In this document: one piece after another, positions 7,833 to 16,677 of the stretch
Numbering within the stretch: the stretch's first letter is position 1
Layout of the letters: every line of letters begins with the position of its first letter
Origin: Salinilacustrithrix flava
GTDB taxonomy: Bacteria > Actinomycetota > Acidimicrobiia > Acidimicrobiales > Salinilacustritrichaceae
Assembly (NCBI GenBank): GCA_024128875.1
Contig: JAMYFF010000015.1
Span: 1 to 50,165, forward strand
DNA: 50,165 nucleotides
Reading direction: 5' to 3'
Program-made: the position numbers and the translations under genes
The notes under the pieces: generated by a model
The model's input: the letters and a program-made list of their open reading frames with translations, nothing else
Databases searched by the model: none
Told to the model about the DNA's origin: nothing

Positions 7833-9274
7833 GCCGACACCTCGCCGACAGCCGGGGCCACGGGAGCGGCGGGCGCAGGTGCGGAGTCCACGTCGGGCGC
7901 GTCCACCCGCACCCGCTCGTGGCGCATCGCCAGCAGAGCCGAGCCGACCGCCGCCGCGGCGCACACGGCCCAGGCGATCCGGAACCGGTCGTGGGCCTGG
8001 GTCAGCGACGCCGGCGTGCCGAGCACGGCGACCAGGATCGCCACGCCGAGCACGGCGCCGATCTGGCGGGCGGTCTGGTTCATGGCCCCACCGGCGGCGA
8101 AGCTGGTCGGCGCCAGCCCGGAGACGGCGGCCGCTGACAGCACCGGGAAGGTGAGGGCGACGCCGAGGCCGGTGACGATGGTCTGCGGAAGCCACCAGCG
8201 GAGGTAGTCCGGGTCGAGGGGCACCATCGCCGCGCTCCACAGCTGGGCGGTGGCGAACACCAGCGGTCCGGCGATCAGCAGGGGACGGAACCCGATGCGC
8301 CCGGCGAGGCGGCCGCTGCTGCGGGAGAGCAGCGCGACGACGACCGGCCCCGGCGTGATCGCCAGGCCGGCGGCGAGCGTGGACCAGCCCCACACCGAGG
8401 TCAGGAACAGCACGTTGCCGAGCAGCATGGCGAAGAAGCCGACGGCGTAGAGCACCGTGCCGGCGTTGGCCAGGGCGACGGTGCGGTCGGCGAGGATGCC
8501 CAGGTCGACCGCGGGTGCCGGGTGTTCCTGCGCCCGTCGCAGGGCGAACCAGCCGGCGACCGACGAGGCGGCGAAGGCGCCCGTCACGCCGGCGCTGGTC
8601 CAGCCCCAGTCGGGTCCCTGCGTGATGCCGAGGGCGAGGGCGGCGACGGCGATCGACACCGCGGCGATGCCGACCCCGTCCGGCGGCGGGCCGCCGGCGC
8701 TCGACTCCGGCACCACCCGGGTCGTGACCACGGCCGCGATGGCGAGGACGGGCAGGTTGACGAGGAACGCCCACCGCCAGCCACCGGCATCGACGAGCAC
8801 GGCGCCGATCGACGGACCGCACGCGACGGCCAGCGCGGAGATTCCACCCCACGTGGCGACGGCGGTGGTCCGGAGGCGGTCGGGCGTGGCCGAGAGCAGC
8901 AGCGCCAGCGACGAGGGCATGAGCAGCGCCGCGCCGACGGCTTGGACCACGCGACCGCCGATGAGCAGCGCCGGCGAGGTGGCCGCTCCGCACAGGAGCG
9001 AGCCGAGGGTGAACACGCCGAGGCCGACGAGGAAGGTCAGGCGTCGGCCCGACCGGTCGGCGATGCGCCCGGCGCCGAGGAGCAGCGCCCCGAAGACCAC
9101 CGAGTAGGCGGTGAGCACCCAGGACAGCGTCGAGGTGCTGGCGTCGGCGAAGGACGCCTCGATGCTCGGGAAGGCGACGTTGACGATCGACAGGTCGAGG
9201 GCGACCACGAACGCGCCAGTGACGGTGACGGCGAAGACGGATCGGGGGATGCCATCGGTTGTGGGTTGCTTCAT
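7829..9274 (-). CDS. MFS drug transporter, DHA2 (14-TM) family
   Basis: A 481-aa inner-membrane proton antiporter of the EmrB/QacA type. Hydrophobic segments run through the whole length, about 14. Motif A-like GRIADRSGRRLTF and motif C-like AVACGPSIGAVLVDAGGWRW are visible at about 70 and 145, and MNQTARQIGAVLGVA near the end. The ATG at 9274 has GAAGGTG about 8 nt upstream. It is divergent from an HxlR regulator, a common drug- or electrophile-responsive pairing, and coupled to the downstream thioesterase. The substrate is unknown. Confidence 0.87.
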   Translation of the reverse strand: MKQPTTDGIPRSVFAVTVTGAFVVALDLSIVNVAFPSIEASFADASTSTLSWVLTAYSVVFGALLLGAGRIADRSGRRLTFLVGLGVFTLGSLLCGAATSPALLIGGRVVQAVGAALLMPSSLALLLSATPDRLRTTAVATWGGISALAVACGPSIGAVLVDAGGWRWAFLVNLPVLAIAAVVTTRVVPESSAGGPPPDGVGIAAVSIAVAALALGITQGPDWGWTSAGVTGAFAASSVAGWFALRRAQEHPAPAVDLGILADRTVALANAGTVLYAVGFFAMLLGNVLFLTSVWGWSTLAAGLAITPGPVVVALLSRSSGRLAGRIGFRPLLIAGPLVFATAQLWSAAMVPLDPDYLRWWLPQTIVTGLGVALTFPVLSAAAVSGLAPTSFAAGGAMNQTARQIGAVLGVAILVAVLGTPASLTQAHDRFRIAWAVCAAAAVGSALLAMRHERVRVDAPDVDSAPAPAAPVAPAVGEVSA

Positions 9275-9297
9275 GAAACGCACCTTCGCACGGAGCG

Positions 9298-9325
9298 TTG
9301 CGTCATGCAACCCTGCGTCGTACGA
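9298..9325. promoter_or_regulatory. HxlR/MFS divergent operator region
   Basis: Two palindromic elements lie in the 58-bp gap: TTGC-N5-GCAA at 9298-9310 and TCGTACGA at 9318-9325. HxlR-family operators often contain paired GTAC, which the second element supplies once. Both genes would be controlled from here. Confidence 0.4.
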
Positions 9326-9332
9326 TCGGGAC

Positions 9333-9815
9333 GTGCGCCGCAGCTCCTTCGCCGATGTGCACTGCCCGATCGCCCAGTCCATGGAGATCATCGGGGAGTG
9401 GTGGACCCCGCTGATCCTGCGCGACGCGTTCTTCGGCGTCCGGCGCTTCGACGACTTCGCCCGGCGCCTCGGCATCGCCCGCAACGTCCTGGCCGACCGG
9501 CTCGACACCCTCGTCGAGGGCGGCGTGCTGGAGAAGCGGCCCTACGACGAGGCCCGCGGCCGGTACGACTACGTGCTCACCGAGAAGGGGCGGGCGCTGT
9601 GGCCGGTGCTCGTCGCGCTGCGGCAGTGGGGCGACGAGTGGGTGCTCGGCGAGGGCAACGAGCCGGTGCTGCTGGAGCACCAGGGGTGCGGCCACGTCGT
9701 CCACGTGGAGCCCACGTGCGGCCACTGCGGCGAGCGGCTCGACGCCCGCAGCGTGCGGGCCGTGGCCGGCCCGGCCGCACCGCCGGACACGTTGCTCCCG
9801 CCGCCCGGCAGCTGA
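9333..9815 (+). CDS. HxlR family regulator with C-terminal zinc ribbon
   Basis: A 160-aa winged-helix regulator. Residues about 8-100 are the HxlR domain: CPIAQSMEIIGEWWTPLILRD includes the conserved N-terminal Cys (C11) that senses electrophiles in relatives, and FDDFARRLGIARNVLADRL is the recognition helix. The C-terminal tail carries C119-H121 and C129xxC132, a probable zinc ribbon added to the core domain. The GTG at 9333 is the only start matching the family N-terminus. It is divergent from the MFS-thioesterase operon, its likely target. Confidence 0.86.
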   Translation: MRRSSFADVHCPIAQSMEIIGEWWTPLILRDAFFGVRRFDDFARRLGIARNVLADRLDTLVEGGVLEKRPYDEARGRYDYVLTEKGRALWPVLVALRQWGDEWVLGEGNEPVLLEHQGCGHVVHVEPTCGHCGERLDARSVRAVAGPAAPPDTLLPPPGS

Positions 9816-9827
9816 GCGGCGCGGTCC

Positions 9828-10520
9828 TCAGGGCGCGAGCGCCGCTTCCACGGCCGCCGCGGCGTGGAGCCGGGTCGTCGGGAACCAGGGGACGCGGACG
9901 TCGTCGCCGCCGACGAGCAGCTCGATCTCGGTGCAGCCGGCGATCACGCCCTCGGCTCCGTTCGAGATCAGTCGCTCGATGACCTCGAGGTACCTGTCCC
10001 GTGACCCGTCCCGCACGATGCCCCGGACGAGCTCGTCGTAGATGACGTCGTGCACGGTCGTCCGGTCCGGCTCGTCGGGCACCACGACATCGAGCCCGTG
10101 CGCCGCCAGGCGACCTCGGTAGAAGTCGTGCTCCATCGTGTAGCGGGTGCCGAGCAGCGCCACGGTGCGGACGCCGGCGTCCACGACGGCCCGAGCGGTC
10201 GCGTCGGCGAGGTGCAGGAAGGGCACGTCGATGGCGGCCTCGATGGCCGGTGCGCACACGTGCATGGTGTTGGTGCACAGCACGATGAGCTCGGCGCCGG
10301 CGTCCTGGAGGCGGCGGGCATCCGCAGCGAGGAGGGCACCGGCATCGTCCCAGCGATCGGCCGCCTGCAGCGCCTCGATGGCGGCGAAGTCGTAGCTGCG
10401 GATGACCAGGTCGGCGGAGTGGGTGCCGCCGAGCCGCGCCCGCACCCCCTCGTTGATCATGCGCTCGTACTCGATCGAGCTCTCCCAGCTCATGCCGCCC
10501 AGCAGTCCGATGCAACGCAC
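9828..10520 (-). CDS. Aspartate/glutamate racemase family protein
   Basis: A 230-aa cofactor-independent racemase fold. The two catalytic cysteines are present: C82 in LIVLCTNTMH and C196 in GVIAGCTEIELL. The N-terminus IGLLGGMSWESSIEYERMIN is typical of the YgeA/amino-acid racemase branch. It interconverts L- and D-amino acids, most often Asp, Glu or a broad set. It is convergent with hxlR (12 bp gap) and 24 bp from the end of the next gene on the same strand. Confidence 0.9.
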   Translation of the reverse strand: MRCIGLLGGMSWESSIEYERMINEGVRARLGGTHSADLVIRSYDFAAIEALQAADRWDDAGALLAADARRLQDAGAELIVLCTNTMHVCAPAIEAAIDVPFLHLADATARAVVDAGVRTVALLGTRYTMEHDFYRGRLAAHGLDVVVPDEPDRTTVHDVIYDELVRGIVRDGSRDRYLEVIERLISNGAEGVIAGCTEIELLVGGDDVRVPWFPTTRLHAAAAVEAALAP

Positions 10521-10544
10521 CGGGCGACGGTATCCGCACCGACC

Positions 10545-11285
10545 TCAGTACGCGGACGCGAGGGTCTCGCTGGGCAACCGGTCCAGCTGCTCGTCGTGGA
10601 TGACCGTGTCACCCTCCGGGCCGAGCATCGTGGCGAGGGCCTGCCCGCCGGGTGAGTCCACCGGGATCAGCAGCAGGTACTCCCGCGGCGGCTCCTCGCG
10701 CTGGTCGTGCCGGACCCCGAACGGCCACGGCAGGTTCGGCCTCCGGCCGCGGAGGCGCTCGACCACCGACCACGGCACGGCGATGGTCCACTCCACGACC
10801 CAGTAGAAGATGCGACCGACGAACGCGACCGCAGTCGGCGCACCGACGGTGACGACGCCGACCGTGGCCATGCCGGCCATCTTCGACAGCTTCACCGGCC
10901 AGGGCGGTCCGCTGCGGCCGAAGCGGCCGGCGAGGATCGCCGCGGCCCGGACGGCGATCCACATGAGCCCGCGGGTGAGGGCCGTCGCGCCGGACTCCCG
11001 CAGCGCCCGGCGGAACAGCCCGTCGGCGTCCCACGCGTCGACGCGTGGAGTCCGGTCGTCGCTCCGCTTCGACTCCCGCCAGAGCGCGTCGTGGAGGACA
11101 CCCGGCTCGCTGTTGGTGCCGGTCGTGTCGAACAGCCAGCGCACTGGCCGGGGGATCGAGGCGAAGTCGGTCCGGAAGCCCTGTCGGACGACCACGAAGT
11201 CCCGGCTGCCCTCGTAGACGAGCGGCTCGAGGAGGCACCACTCCTCACCGATGTCGTGTCGGACGCTCAGTGGGGTGCGGAAGGG
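10545..11285 (-). CDS. DUF1353 domain protein with C-terminal hydrophobic segment
   Basis: A 246-aa protein of unknown function. The N-terminal half is DUF1353, a domain common in phage and integrated elements: PFRTPLSVRHD, then FVVVRQGFRTDFASIPRPVR, then the invariant HD of GVLHDALWRES. At about 130-175 there is a hydrophobic stretch (VGVVTVGAPTAVAFVGRIFYWVVEW) that most DUF1353 proteins lack, so this one may sit in the membrane. Starts are uncertain: GTG at 11285 fits the family N-terminus best; GTG at 11309 or TTG at 11330 are alternatives. It lies directly behind peptide deformylase and is probably cotranscribed. Confidence 0.7.
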   Translation of the reverse strand, partial: PFRTPLSVRHDIGEEWCLLEPLVYEGSRDFVVVRQGFRTDFASIPRPVRWLFDTTGTNSEPGVLHDALWRESKRSDDRTPRVDAWDADGLFRRALRESGATALTRGLMWIAVRAAAILAGRFGRSGPPWPVKLSKMAGMATVGVVTVGAPTAVAFVGRIFYWVVEWTIAVPWSVVERLRGRRPNLPWPFGVRHDQREEPPREYLLLIPVDSPGGQALATMLGPEGDTVIHDEQLDRLPSETLASAY

Positions 11286-11330
11286 CACGCCACGACGGTA
11301 GAGCGGCACGCCCCGCGCAGGGCGCTGCAA

Positions 11331-11921
11331 TCACACGGCCGGGTCGAAGGGCGTGTCCGTGGCCTGCGCCTGCCGGTACTTCGGGCCGCGCGGGTCGAGC
11401 GACGCGGTGCCGTACCACTCGCGCTCCTGCAGGTGCCGGTCGATGGCGGGCAGCAGCTTCGGGTGCCGGTCGACGTAGAGCATGCCGTCCAGGTGGTCGA
11501 CCTCGTGCTGGAAGCACCGGGCGACGAGGCCCTCGCCCTCGTAGGCGACCGGGTCCCCGTGGACGTCGTGGCCCTGCACCCGGGCTCGGGCCGCTCGCAC
11601 GGTCGGTACGGAGATCCCCGGCACCGACAGGCATCCCTCGGACCCGTCCTGCGCCCCGTCGCCGATGACCTCGACGACCGGGTTCACGACGTAGCCGGTC
11701 TCGTCGTCGCCGCAGTCGAAGACGAAGACCCGCTCGAGCCGGCCGATCTGGTTGGCGGCGAGCCCGACCCCGGTCTCGATCGCGTACATCGTGTCGAACA
11801 GGTCGTCCACCAGCGAGGCCAGCTCACGATCGAACGTCGTCACCGGCTTGGCGCGGGTCCGGAGCACGGGGTTCCCGTAGAGCGTGATCGGTGGGCACCT
11901 GCCAGGCAGCCGGAACGGCAT
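11331..11921 (-). CDS. def: Peptide deformylase
   Basis: A 196-aa metalloenzyme that removes the formyl group from nascent peptides. All three motifs are intact: GVGLAANQIG (51-60), EGCLSVPG (95-102, Cys97 metal ligand) and QHEVDHLDG (138-146, H139/E140/H143). The length and C-terminal Arg-rich tail match the actinobacterial type. The usual partner fmt is not adjacent; a DUF1353 gene follows instead and a LysR gene lies upstream on the same strand. Confidence 0.95.
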   Translation of the reverse strand: MPFRLPGRCPPITLYGNPVLRTRAKPVTTFDRELASLVDDLFDTMYAIETGVGLAANQIGRLERVFVFDCGDDETGYVVNPVVEVIGDGAQDGSEGCLSVPGISVPTVRAARARVQGHDVHGDPVAYEGEGLVARCFQHEVDHLDGMLYVDRHPKLLPAIDRHLQEREWYGTASLDPRGPKYRQAQATDTPFDPAV

Positions 11922-11952
11922 CCGGCGACGCTATCCCGGGTCGCGCGCGCAG

Positions 11953-12834
11953 CTACGTGCGCAGCGAGTGCCTCGCTCCGGCCAGGACGACCTCGCTGAG
12001 GCGCTCGAGGGAGGGTGAGCGAACCTTCCACCGCTGCCAGTGCAGCGGCACGTCGACGGTGGCGTCGGGGTCGAGGAGGACGACCGCCGACCGCAGGTTC
12101 GGCTCGGCCAGCTGCAGGTCGCTGAGCATCCCCCAACCGAGGCCGGCCAGGATCGCCTGCACGAACCCCTCGGTCGAGGGCACGCGGTGCGTCGGCGGCG
12201 TGGCCCGGCCCCGGGTGCGACGTCGCAGCCACCCGCGCTGGAGGTCGTCGTCGCGGTCGAAGTCCACGACCGGCGCGTGGGCCAGGGCGGCCGCCGTCGG
12301 GCCGTCCGGGAACCAGCGGGCGGCGAACCCGGGCACGGCCGCGGGCCGGTAGCGCAGGACGCCGAGCGGTGTCGATGTGCAGCCGGACACGGGTCGGGAC
12401 GCCGCCGTGACCGCGGCGACGACGGAGCCGTCGCGCAGGAGGGTCGCCGTGCCGTCCTGGTCGGCACGGTGCAGGTCGAGCAGGACCTCGTCCCGCAGCG
12501 GGGCGAGGGCCGGGAGGAACCAGGTGCTCAGCGAGTCGGCGTTGACCGCCACCGGCAGGACGACCGGCGCATCTGCGTCACCGGCGAGCTCCCGTGCCGT
12601 GTCGGCGACGAGCAGGTCCATCTCGCGAGCCAGGCGCAGCACGGCGCGGCCGGGGTCGGTGACCTGCACCGGCTTGGAGCGCACGAGCAGGACCCGGCCG
12701 GTTGCCTGCTCCAACGCCTTGAGGCGCTGGCTGATCGCGGACGGGGTGACGTGCAGGTCCCGCGCCGCACCTTCGAGCGTCCCGGCATCGACGGCGGCGC
12801 GCAGCGCCCGCAGCTGGGCGAGGTCGAGGTCCAT
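11953..12834 (-). CDS. lysG: LysR family regulator, ArgP/LysG type
   Basis: A 293-aa LysR protein. The winged HTH is residues 1-60 (LAQLRALRAAVDAGTLEGAA, then TPSAISQRLKALEQATGRVLL, a signature of the ArgP/IciA/LysG branch); the effector domain covers about 90-290. In relatives it senses Lys, Arg or His and activates a divergent exporter. That exporter is the next gene (12905), which supports the assignment strongly. The symbol is by family and context. Confidence 0.85.
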   Translation of the reverse strand: MDLDLAQLRALRAAVDAGTLEGAARDLHVTPSAISQRLKALEQATGRVLLVRSKPVQVTDPGRAVLRLAREMDLLVADTARELAGDADAPVVLPVAVNADSLSTWFLPALAPLRDEVLLDLHRADQDGTATLLRDGSVVAAVTAASRPVSGCTSTPLGVLRYRPAAVPGFAARWFPDGPTAAALAHAPVVDFDRDDDLQRGWLRRRTRGRATPPTHRVPSTEGFVQAILAGLGWGMLSDLQLAEPNLRSAVVLLDPDATVDVPLHWQRWKVRSPSLERLSEVVLAGARHSLRT

Positions 12835-12837
12835 GAA

Positions 12838-12866
12838 GCAACGCTAATGCGAACGAAGAATGTTGC
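12838..12866. promoter_or_regulatory. Candidate LysG binding site
   Basis: Arms GCAAC (12838-12842) and GTTGC (12862-12866) face each other across 19 bp of AT-richer sequence in the lysG/lysE gap. Spacing and place suit a LysR tetramer activating the exporter. The arms are short, so the call is tentative. Confidence 0.4.
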
Positions 12867-12904
12867 GCTGGACTTCACCTCGGAGGTGCGGCCATCCTCG
12901 ACCG

Positions 12905-13519
12905 GTGGACCCCGGACTCCTCGCCGCCTTCTCCGGCCTCGGCCTCGGACTCGGCCTCATCGTCGCGATCGGCGCGCAGAACGCGTTCGTGCTCCGTCAG
13001 GGCCTGCGGGGTGAGCACGTGGTGCCCGTGGTCGCCGTGTGCGCGGTGTCCGACGTCGCCCTCATCGCCGGCGGTGTGGCGGGCACGGGGGCGCTGCTCG
13101 AACGGGTCCCCGAGCTGGTCGACGTCATGCGCTGGGCCGGCGCCGCCTTCCTCCTCGGCTACGCCGCGCTCGCGGCGCGGCGTGCGCTGCATCCCGAAGG
13201 TGGGCTGCGGGCCGAGGTGGCCGATCGTGCACCGCTCACGACGGTGCTGCTCACGGCCGCGGCGCTCACCTGGCTCAACCCGCACGTCTACCTCGACACG
13301 GTGGTGCTCCTCGGCTCGGTGGCCGCGACCCACGACGAGCTGCGCTGGCACTTCGGCGCGGGTGCAGCCGTGGGCAGCGTGGTGTGGTTCACCACCCTGG
13401 GCGCCGGTGCCCGCCTGCTCCGCCCGGTCTTCGCCCGGCCCGGCGCCTGGCGAGCGCTCGACGCGCTCATCGCCGCGGTGATGGTGGTGCTCGCCGTCGG
13501 CCTGGCTCGCAGCGCCTGA
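12905..13519 (+). CDS. lysE: LysE/ArgO family amino-acid exporter
   Basis: A 204-aa inner-membrane exporter of basic amino acids. Seen: about six hydrophobic segments and family motifs GLGLIVAIGAQNAFVLRQGLRG (about 12-33) and TWLNPHVYLDTVVLLGS (about 125-142). I chose the GTG at 12905; the open frame begins at a TTG at 12860, but VDPGLLAAFSGLGLGL is the family N-terminus. No strong ribosome site precedes it. It is divergent from lysG, the classical arrangement. Confidence 0.88.
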   Translation: MDPGLLAAFSGLGLGLGLIVAIGAQNAFVLRQGLRGEHVVPVVAVCAVSDVALIAGGVAGTGALLERVPELVDVMRWAGAAFLLGYAALAARRALHPEGGLRAEVADRAPLTTVLLTAAALTWLNPHVYLDTVVLLGSVAATHDELRWHFGAGAAVGSVVWFTTLGAGARLLRPVFARPGAWRALDALIAAVMVVLAVGLARSA

Positions 13520-13537
13520 ACCGCCGTCATCCCGAGG

Positions 13538-16500
13538 TCATGCGCCGTGGGGCTCGGCACCGCCGAGGACCCGGTCGATCACCTCCAGGGTGGAGCGCAC
13601 GACGGTGTCGGCGCCCATCGCCGCGCCCCGGGCCTCGGCGGCTGCGTAGCGATCGTGGCCGAGCTCGCTCGGCAGCTGCTCCAGGATGGCGCCGACCCTG
13701 CGCAGATCGGAGGCCTCGATGGGCATGGCCAGCTCGGCGGAGGCGAGGCGCACCGCTGCGTGGAGCACCGTCGCGGCCTCGTGGTCGCCGCGCTGGGCGA
13801 GGACGCCGGCGACGTGGCGCAGGGTCAGCCACTGGTTGGCCCAGTCTCCGGCCCGGTGCCACATGTCGATGACCTCCCTCGCCAGGCGCAGCGCACCGTC
13901 GAGGTCGCCGCGGCGCCCGGCCAAGGACACGAGCTCGGTCTTCGCGAAGGCGACGATCCAGCGGTTCCCGGCCGCCGTGCCGTGGGCGATGGACTCCTCG
14001 AGCATCGAGGTGGCGCGGTCGGGGTCGATCGCCTCCAGCGTCAGCGCCCTGGCGTAGAGCGCCGAGGCCAACGACGTGGGGTTCCCGATCCGCCGGGCCA
14101 GGGTGACGGCCTCGTCCGCGAGCAGGCGGCTGGCCTCGGTCCGGGCGTCGCTCGCCAGGCCCACGGACGCCATGTAGAGCGCGTGGGCCAGGCGGGCGTC
14201 GTCGCCGCTGGCGCGGGCGGCGCCGACCGTGCGCTGGCACGTCTCGGCCGCCTCGAAGGTCTGACCGCGGTAGTAGAAGACGTTGCCCAGCGTCCGCGAG
14301 TGCAGTCCGCAGGACGGGAGGCCCAGCCGCTCCTCGGCCTCGAGCGATCGCTCGGCGAGGGACACCGCTGCGTCCAGGTCGCCGCGGACGAACCGCCCGT
14401 AGGCGGCGGTGGCGAGGGCCATGGGCAGGAGCGGGTGGTCGTCGGTGGTGAGCAGGTCGAGGGTCGTCTCGGCCCAGCTGAACAGCTCGTACCGCATCCG
14501 GCGGAAGGCGAACTCGCGGGGACCGACCACCAGCCGCAGCGCCCCGTCCTCGTCGCCCTGGGTCAGCATCCAGCGGTGGGCGATGCGCAGGTCGGCGAAG
14601 GTGTCGTCCAGCCGGGACATCCACACCGGTTCGTCCGGGCCGCCGAGGCCGACCTCGGCGTGCTCCACGAGGTCGATCGCCCAGAGCGCGTGGCGCTCCT
14701 GCAGCACGTCGGCGCACCCGGCGTCCCGGAGCCGCGCCCCACCGAACTGCCGGAGCGTCTCGAGCAGGGAGTAGCGGGTGGGTGAGCGGCTGATGTCGGC
14801 GACGACCATGGACTTGTCGACCAGCGCCGCCAGGAGGCCCCGGATCCCCTCGGCGGAGACCGTCGCATCGGCGCACACGTACTCGATGTCGTCCACCGTG
14901 AAGCTGCCGGCGAAGACCGACAAGCGGTCGAACAGCGCCTGCTCGGCCACGCCGAGCAGCTGGTAGGACCAGGCGACGGTCGCCTCGAGGGTCTGGTGCC
15001 GAGGATCGCCGGCGCTGGTGACGAGGATCCGGAAGTCGCTGGACAGCTCGTCGGCCAGATCGGGCAGGGTCATCGAGCGGACCCGGGCAGCGGCCAGCTC
15101 GAGGGCGAGCGGGAGCCCGTCGAGGCGGCGGCAGATCTCGACGACGGACGAGACGGTCGCCTCGTCGAGCCGGAAGCCGGGATGGGCGGACGTGGCTCGG
15201 GCCACGAACAGCCGCACCGCCGGGGACTCCATCGCCATCACCGGGTCGGTCTCGTCCGCCCGGGGGAGCGGGAGCGGACCGAGCGGCCAGACGGTCTCGC
15301 CGTCGACGCCCAGGGGCTCCCGGCTGGTCGCCACGATGCGGACGTCGGGGCAGGCCCGGAGCACCGCCTCGATCACCTCGCGGATGGGCGCCAGGACGTG
15401 CTCGCAGTTGTCGAGGACGATGAGCAGGCGGCGGGACTGGAGCACCTCGATCAAGCCCTCGATCGTCGTGCGGTCCTGGCGGCGCTGGACGTCCAGCGCG
15501 GTGGTGACGGCCTCGGCGACGAGTGCGTCCTCCCGGATCGGGGCGAGGTCGCACAACCAGACACCGTCAGGATGGGCGTCTGTCGACCGCTCGCCGAGCT
15601 GCATGGCCAGGCGCGTCTTCCCGACGCCCCCGGGGCCCGTGAGGGTGAGGAGCGGCACCGTGGCGAGCACCTCGCCGAGCTGGGAGAGCTCGACGTCCCG
15701 GCCGAGCAGGGCGGTGACCCGGCGCGGCAGGTTGCCCATCGGGGTCCCGTCGGCCGGGACAGGCGGCGGACCGATCGGGGCGGCGACCGGCGGCGCATCG
15801 AGCGTCGGGTCCGTGCGCACCATGCGCGCTTCGAGATCGGCCAGCGCGTCGGACGGCTCGAGGCCGAGCTGGTCGCCGAGGTCGGAGCGGAACCGGTGGA
15901 AGGCGCGCAGCGCCTCGGGCTGCCGTCCGGAGCGGTAGAGCGCCAGCATCTGCTGGGCCCGGAAGCCCTCCCGCAGCGGCCAGCTCGCGATGCAGGTCTC
16001 CAGCTCGTCGATCGCACCGGCGTGGTCGGCGAGGGCCAGCAGCGCATCGACGCGAGCCTCGGCCGCCCGCTGCCGCACCTCCTCCAGGCGGGTGCTCTCC
16101 GCCTGGAGCGCGAGATCGTCGACGAACTCGGTGAAGGCGCGGCCGCCGGACCACCAGCGCAGCGCCTCGCCCAGCAGGTCCGCGGCCCGCCGCGGATCAC
16201 GGCCGAGCACATCGAGCGCGGCGGCGACCTGCCGCTCGAAGCGGACGCTGTCGAGCGCGTCCGGGTCGAGGACGAGCTGGTAGCCACCGTGCCGGGTCTG
16301 GAGCCGGCTGCCGTCGTCGCCGAGGTCGCTGCGCAACCGGGACACGTAGCTCTGGACCGTGCCTCCGGCCCGCGCCGGGGGGTCCTGGCCGAACAGCACG
16401 TCGACGAGGTGGTCGGTGCCGCAGGCGGTGTTGCGGTGCAGGACGAGGGTGGCGAGGAGGAGGCGGCGACGTGCACCGCGCACGGCACGGGGGACGCCGT

Positions 16501-16543
16501 GGGCCGAGGTCACCTCGAGCGGTCCGAGCACCCGGATCTCCAT
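13538..16543 (-). CDS. SARP-STAND regulator (winged helix, BTAD, NB-ARC-like ATPase, TPR), copy 1
   Basis: A 1001-aa multidomain activator of the AfsR/LuxR-like STAND type. Order: OmpR-type winged helix at about 1-90 (MEIRVLGPLEVTSAHG); bacterial transcriptional activation domain at about 100-245 (RFRSDLGDQLGLEPSDALADLE); ATPase with Walker A GPGGVGKT (303-310) and Walker B LLIVLDNCEHV (373-383); GLPLALELAAARVRSM in the sensor region; then TPR-like helices to the end. The ATG at 16543 starts the winged helix. It is divergent from a 4-OT tautomerase, with a 26-bp palindrome in the gap. A paralogue of the same build and size lies at 36771-39773. Signal and targets are unknown. Confidence 0.88.
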   Translation of the reverse strand: MEIRVLGPLEVTSAHGVPRAVRGARRRLLLATLVLHRNTACGTDHLVDVLFGQDPPARAGGTVQSYVSRLRSDLGDDGSRLQTRHGGYQLVLDPDALDSVRFERQVAAALDVLGRDPRRAADLLGEALRWWSGGRAFTEFVDDLALQAESTRLEEVRQRAAEARVDALLALADHAGAIDELETCIASWPLREGFRAQQMLALYRSGRQPEALRAFHRFRSDLGDQLGLEPSDALADLEARMVRTDPTLDAPPVAAPIGPPPVPADGTPMGNLPRRVTALLGRDVELSQLGEVLATVPLLTLTGPGGVGKTRLAMQLGERSTDAHPDGVWLCDLAPIREDALVAEAVTTALDVQRRQDRTTIEGLIEVLQSRRLLIVLDNCEHVLAPIREVIEAVLRACPDVRIVATSREPLGVDGETVWPLGPLPLPRADETDPVMAMESPAVRLFVARATSAHPGFRLDEATVSSVVEICRRLDGLPLALELAAARVRSMTLPDLADELSSDFRILVTSAGDPRHQTLEATVAWSYQLLGVAEQALFDRLSVFAGSFTVDDIEYVCADATVSAEGIRGLLAALVDKSMVVADISRSPTRYSLLETLRQFGGARLRDAGCADVLQERHALWAIDLVEHAEVGLGGPDEPVWMSRLDDTFADLRIAHRWMLTQGDEDGALRLVVGPREFAFRRMRYELFSWAETTLDLLTTDDHPLLPMALATAAYGRFVRGDLDAAVSLAERSLEAEERLGLPSCGLHSRTLGNVFYYRGQTFEAAETCQRTVGAARASGDDARLAHALYMASVGLASDARTEASRLLADEAVTLARRIGNPTSLASALYARALTLEAIDPDRATSMLEESIAHGTAAGNRWIVAFAKTELVSLAGRRGDLDGALRLAREVIDMWHRAGDWANQWLTLRHVAGVLAQRGDHEAATVLHAAVRLASAELAMPIEASDLRRVGAILEQLPSELGHDRYAAAEARGAAMGADTVVRSTLEVIDRVLGGAEPHGA

Positions 16544-16588
16544 CGCACCGACCCCCTTCCCCACGGAGACAGTACGGCGCATCCGGGC

Positions 16589-16614
16589 TGCAGGGCGCAT
16601 GCATGTGCCCTGCA
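16589..16614. promoter_or_regulatory. 26-bp near-perfect palindrome between regulator and tautomerase
   Basis: The outer arms TGCAGGGC and GCCCTGCA pair fully, and the centre CATGCATG is self-complementary; 12 of 13 pairs match. It sits in the 134-bp divergent gap, 46 bp from the regulator start and 64 bp from the tautomerase start. It is long and symmetric enough for a dimeric repressor or activator site. Confidence 0.6.
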
Positions 16615-16677
16615 CGGGCGGCGGTCGAACGTGGGCGACGGCGAGGCATCCGGCCCGCCCACACCGAGGAGAACACC

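Noticed and set aside
7032..8207. 391-codon + strand ORF over the thioesterase/MFS genes
   Set aside because: No domain, composition typical of a high-GC antisense frame; the - strand reads as intact TesB-like and MFS proteins.
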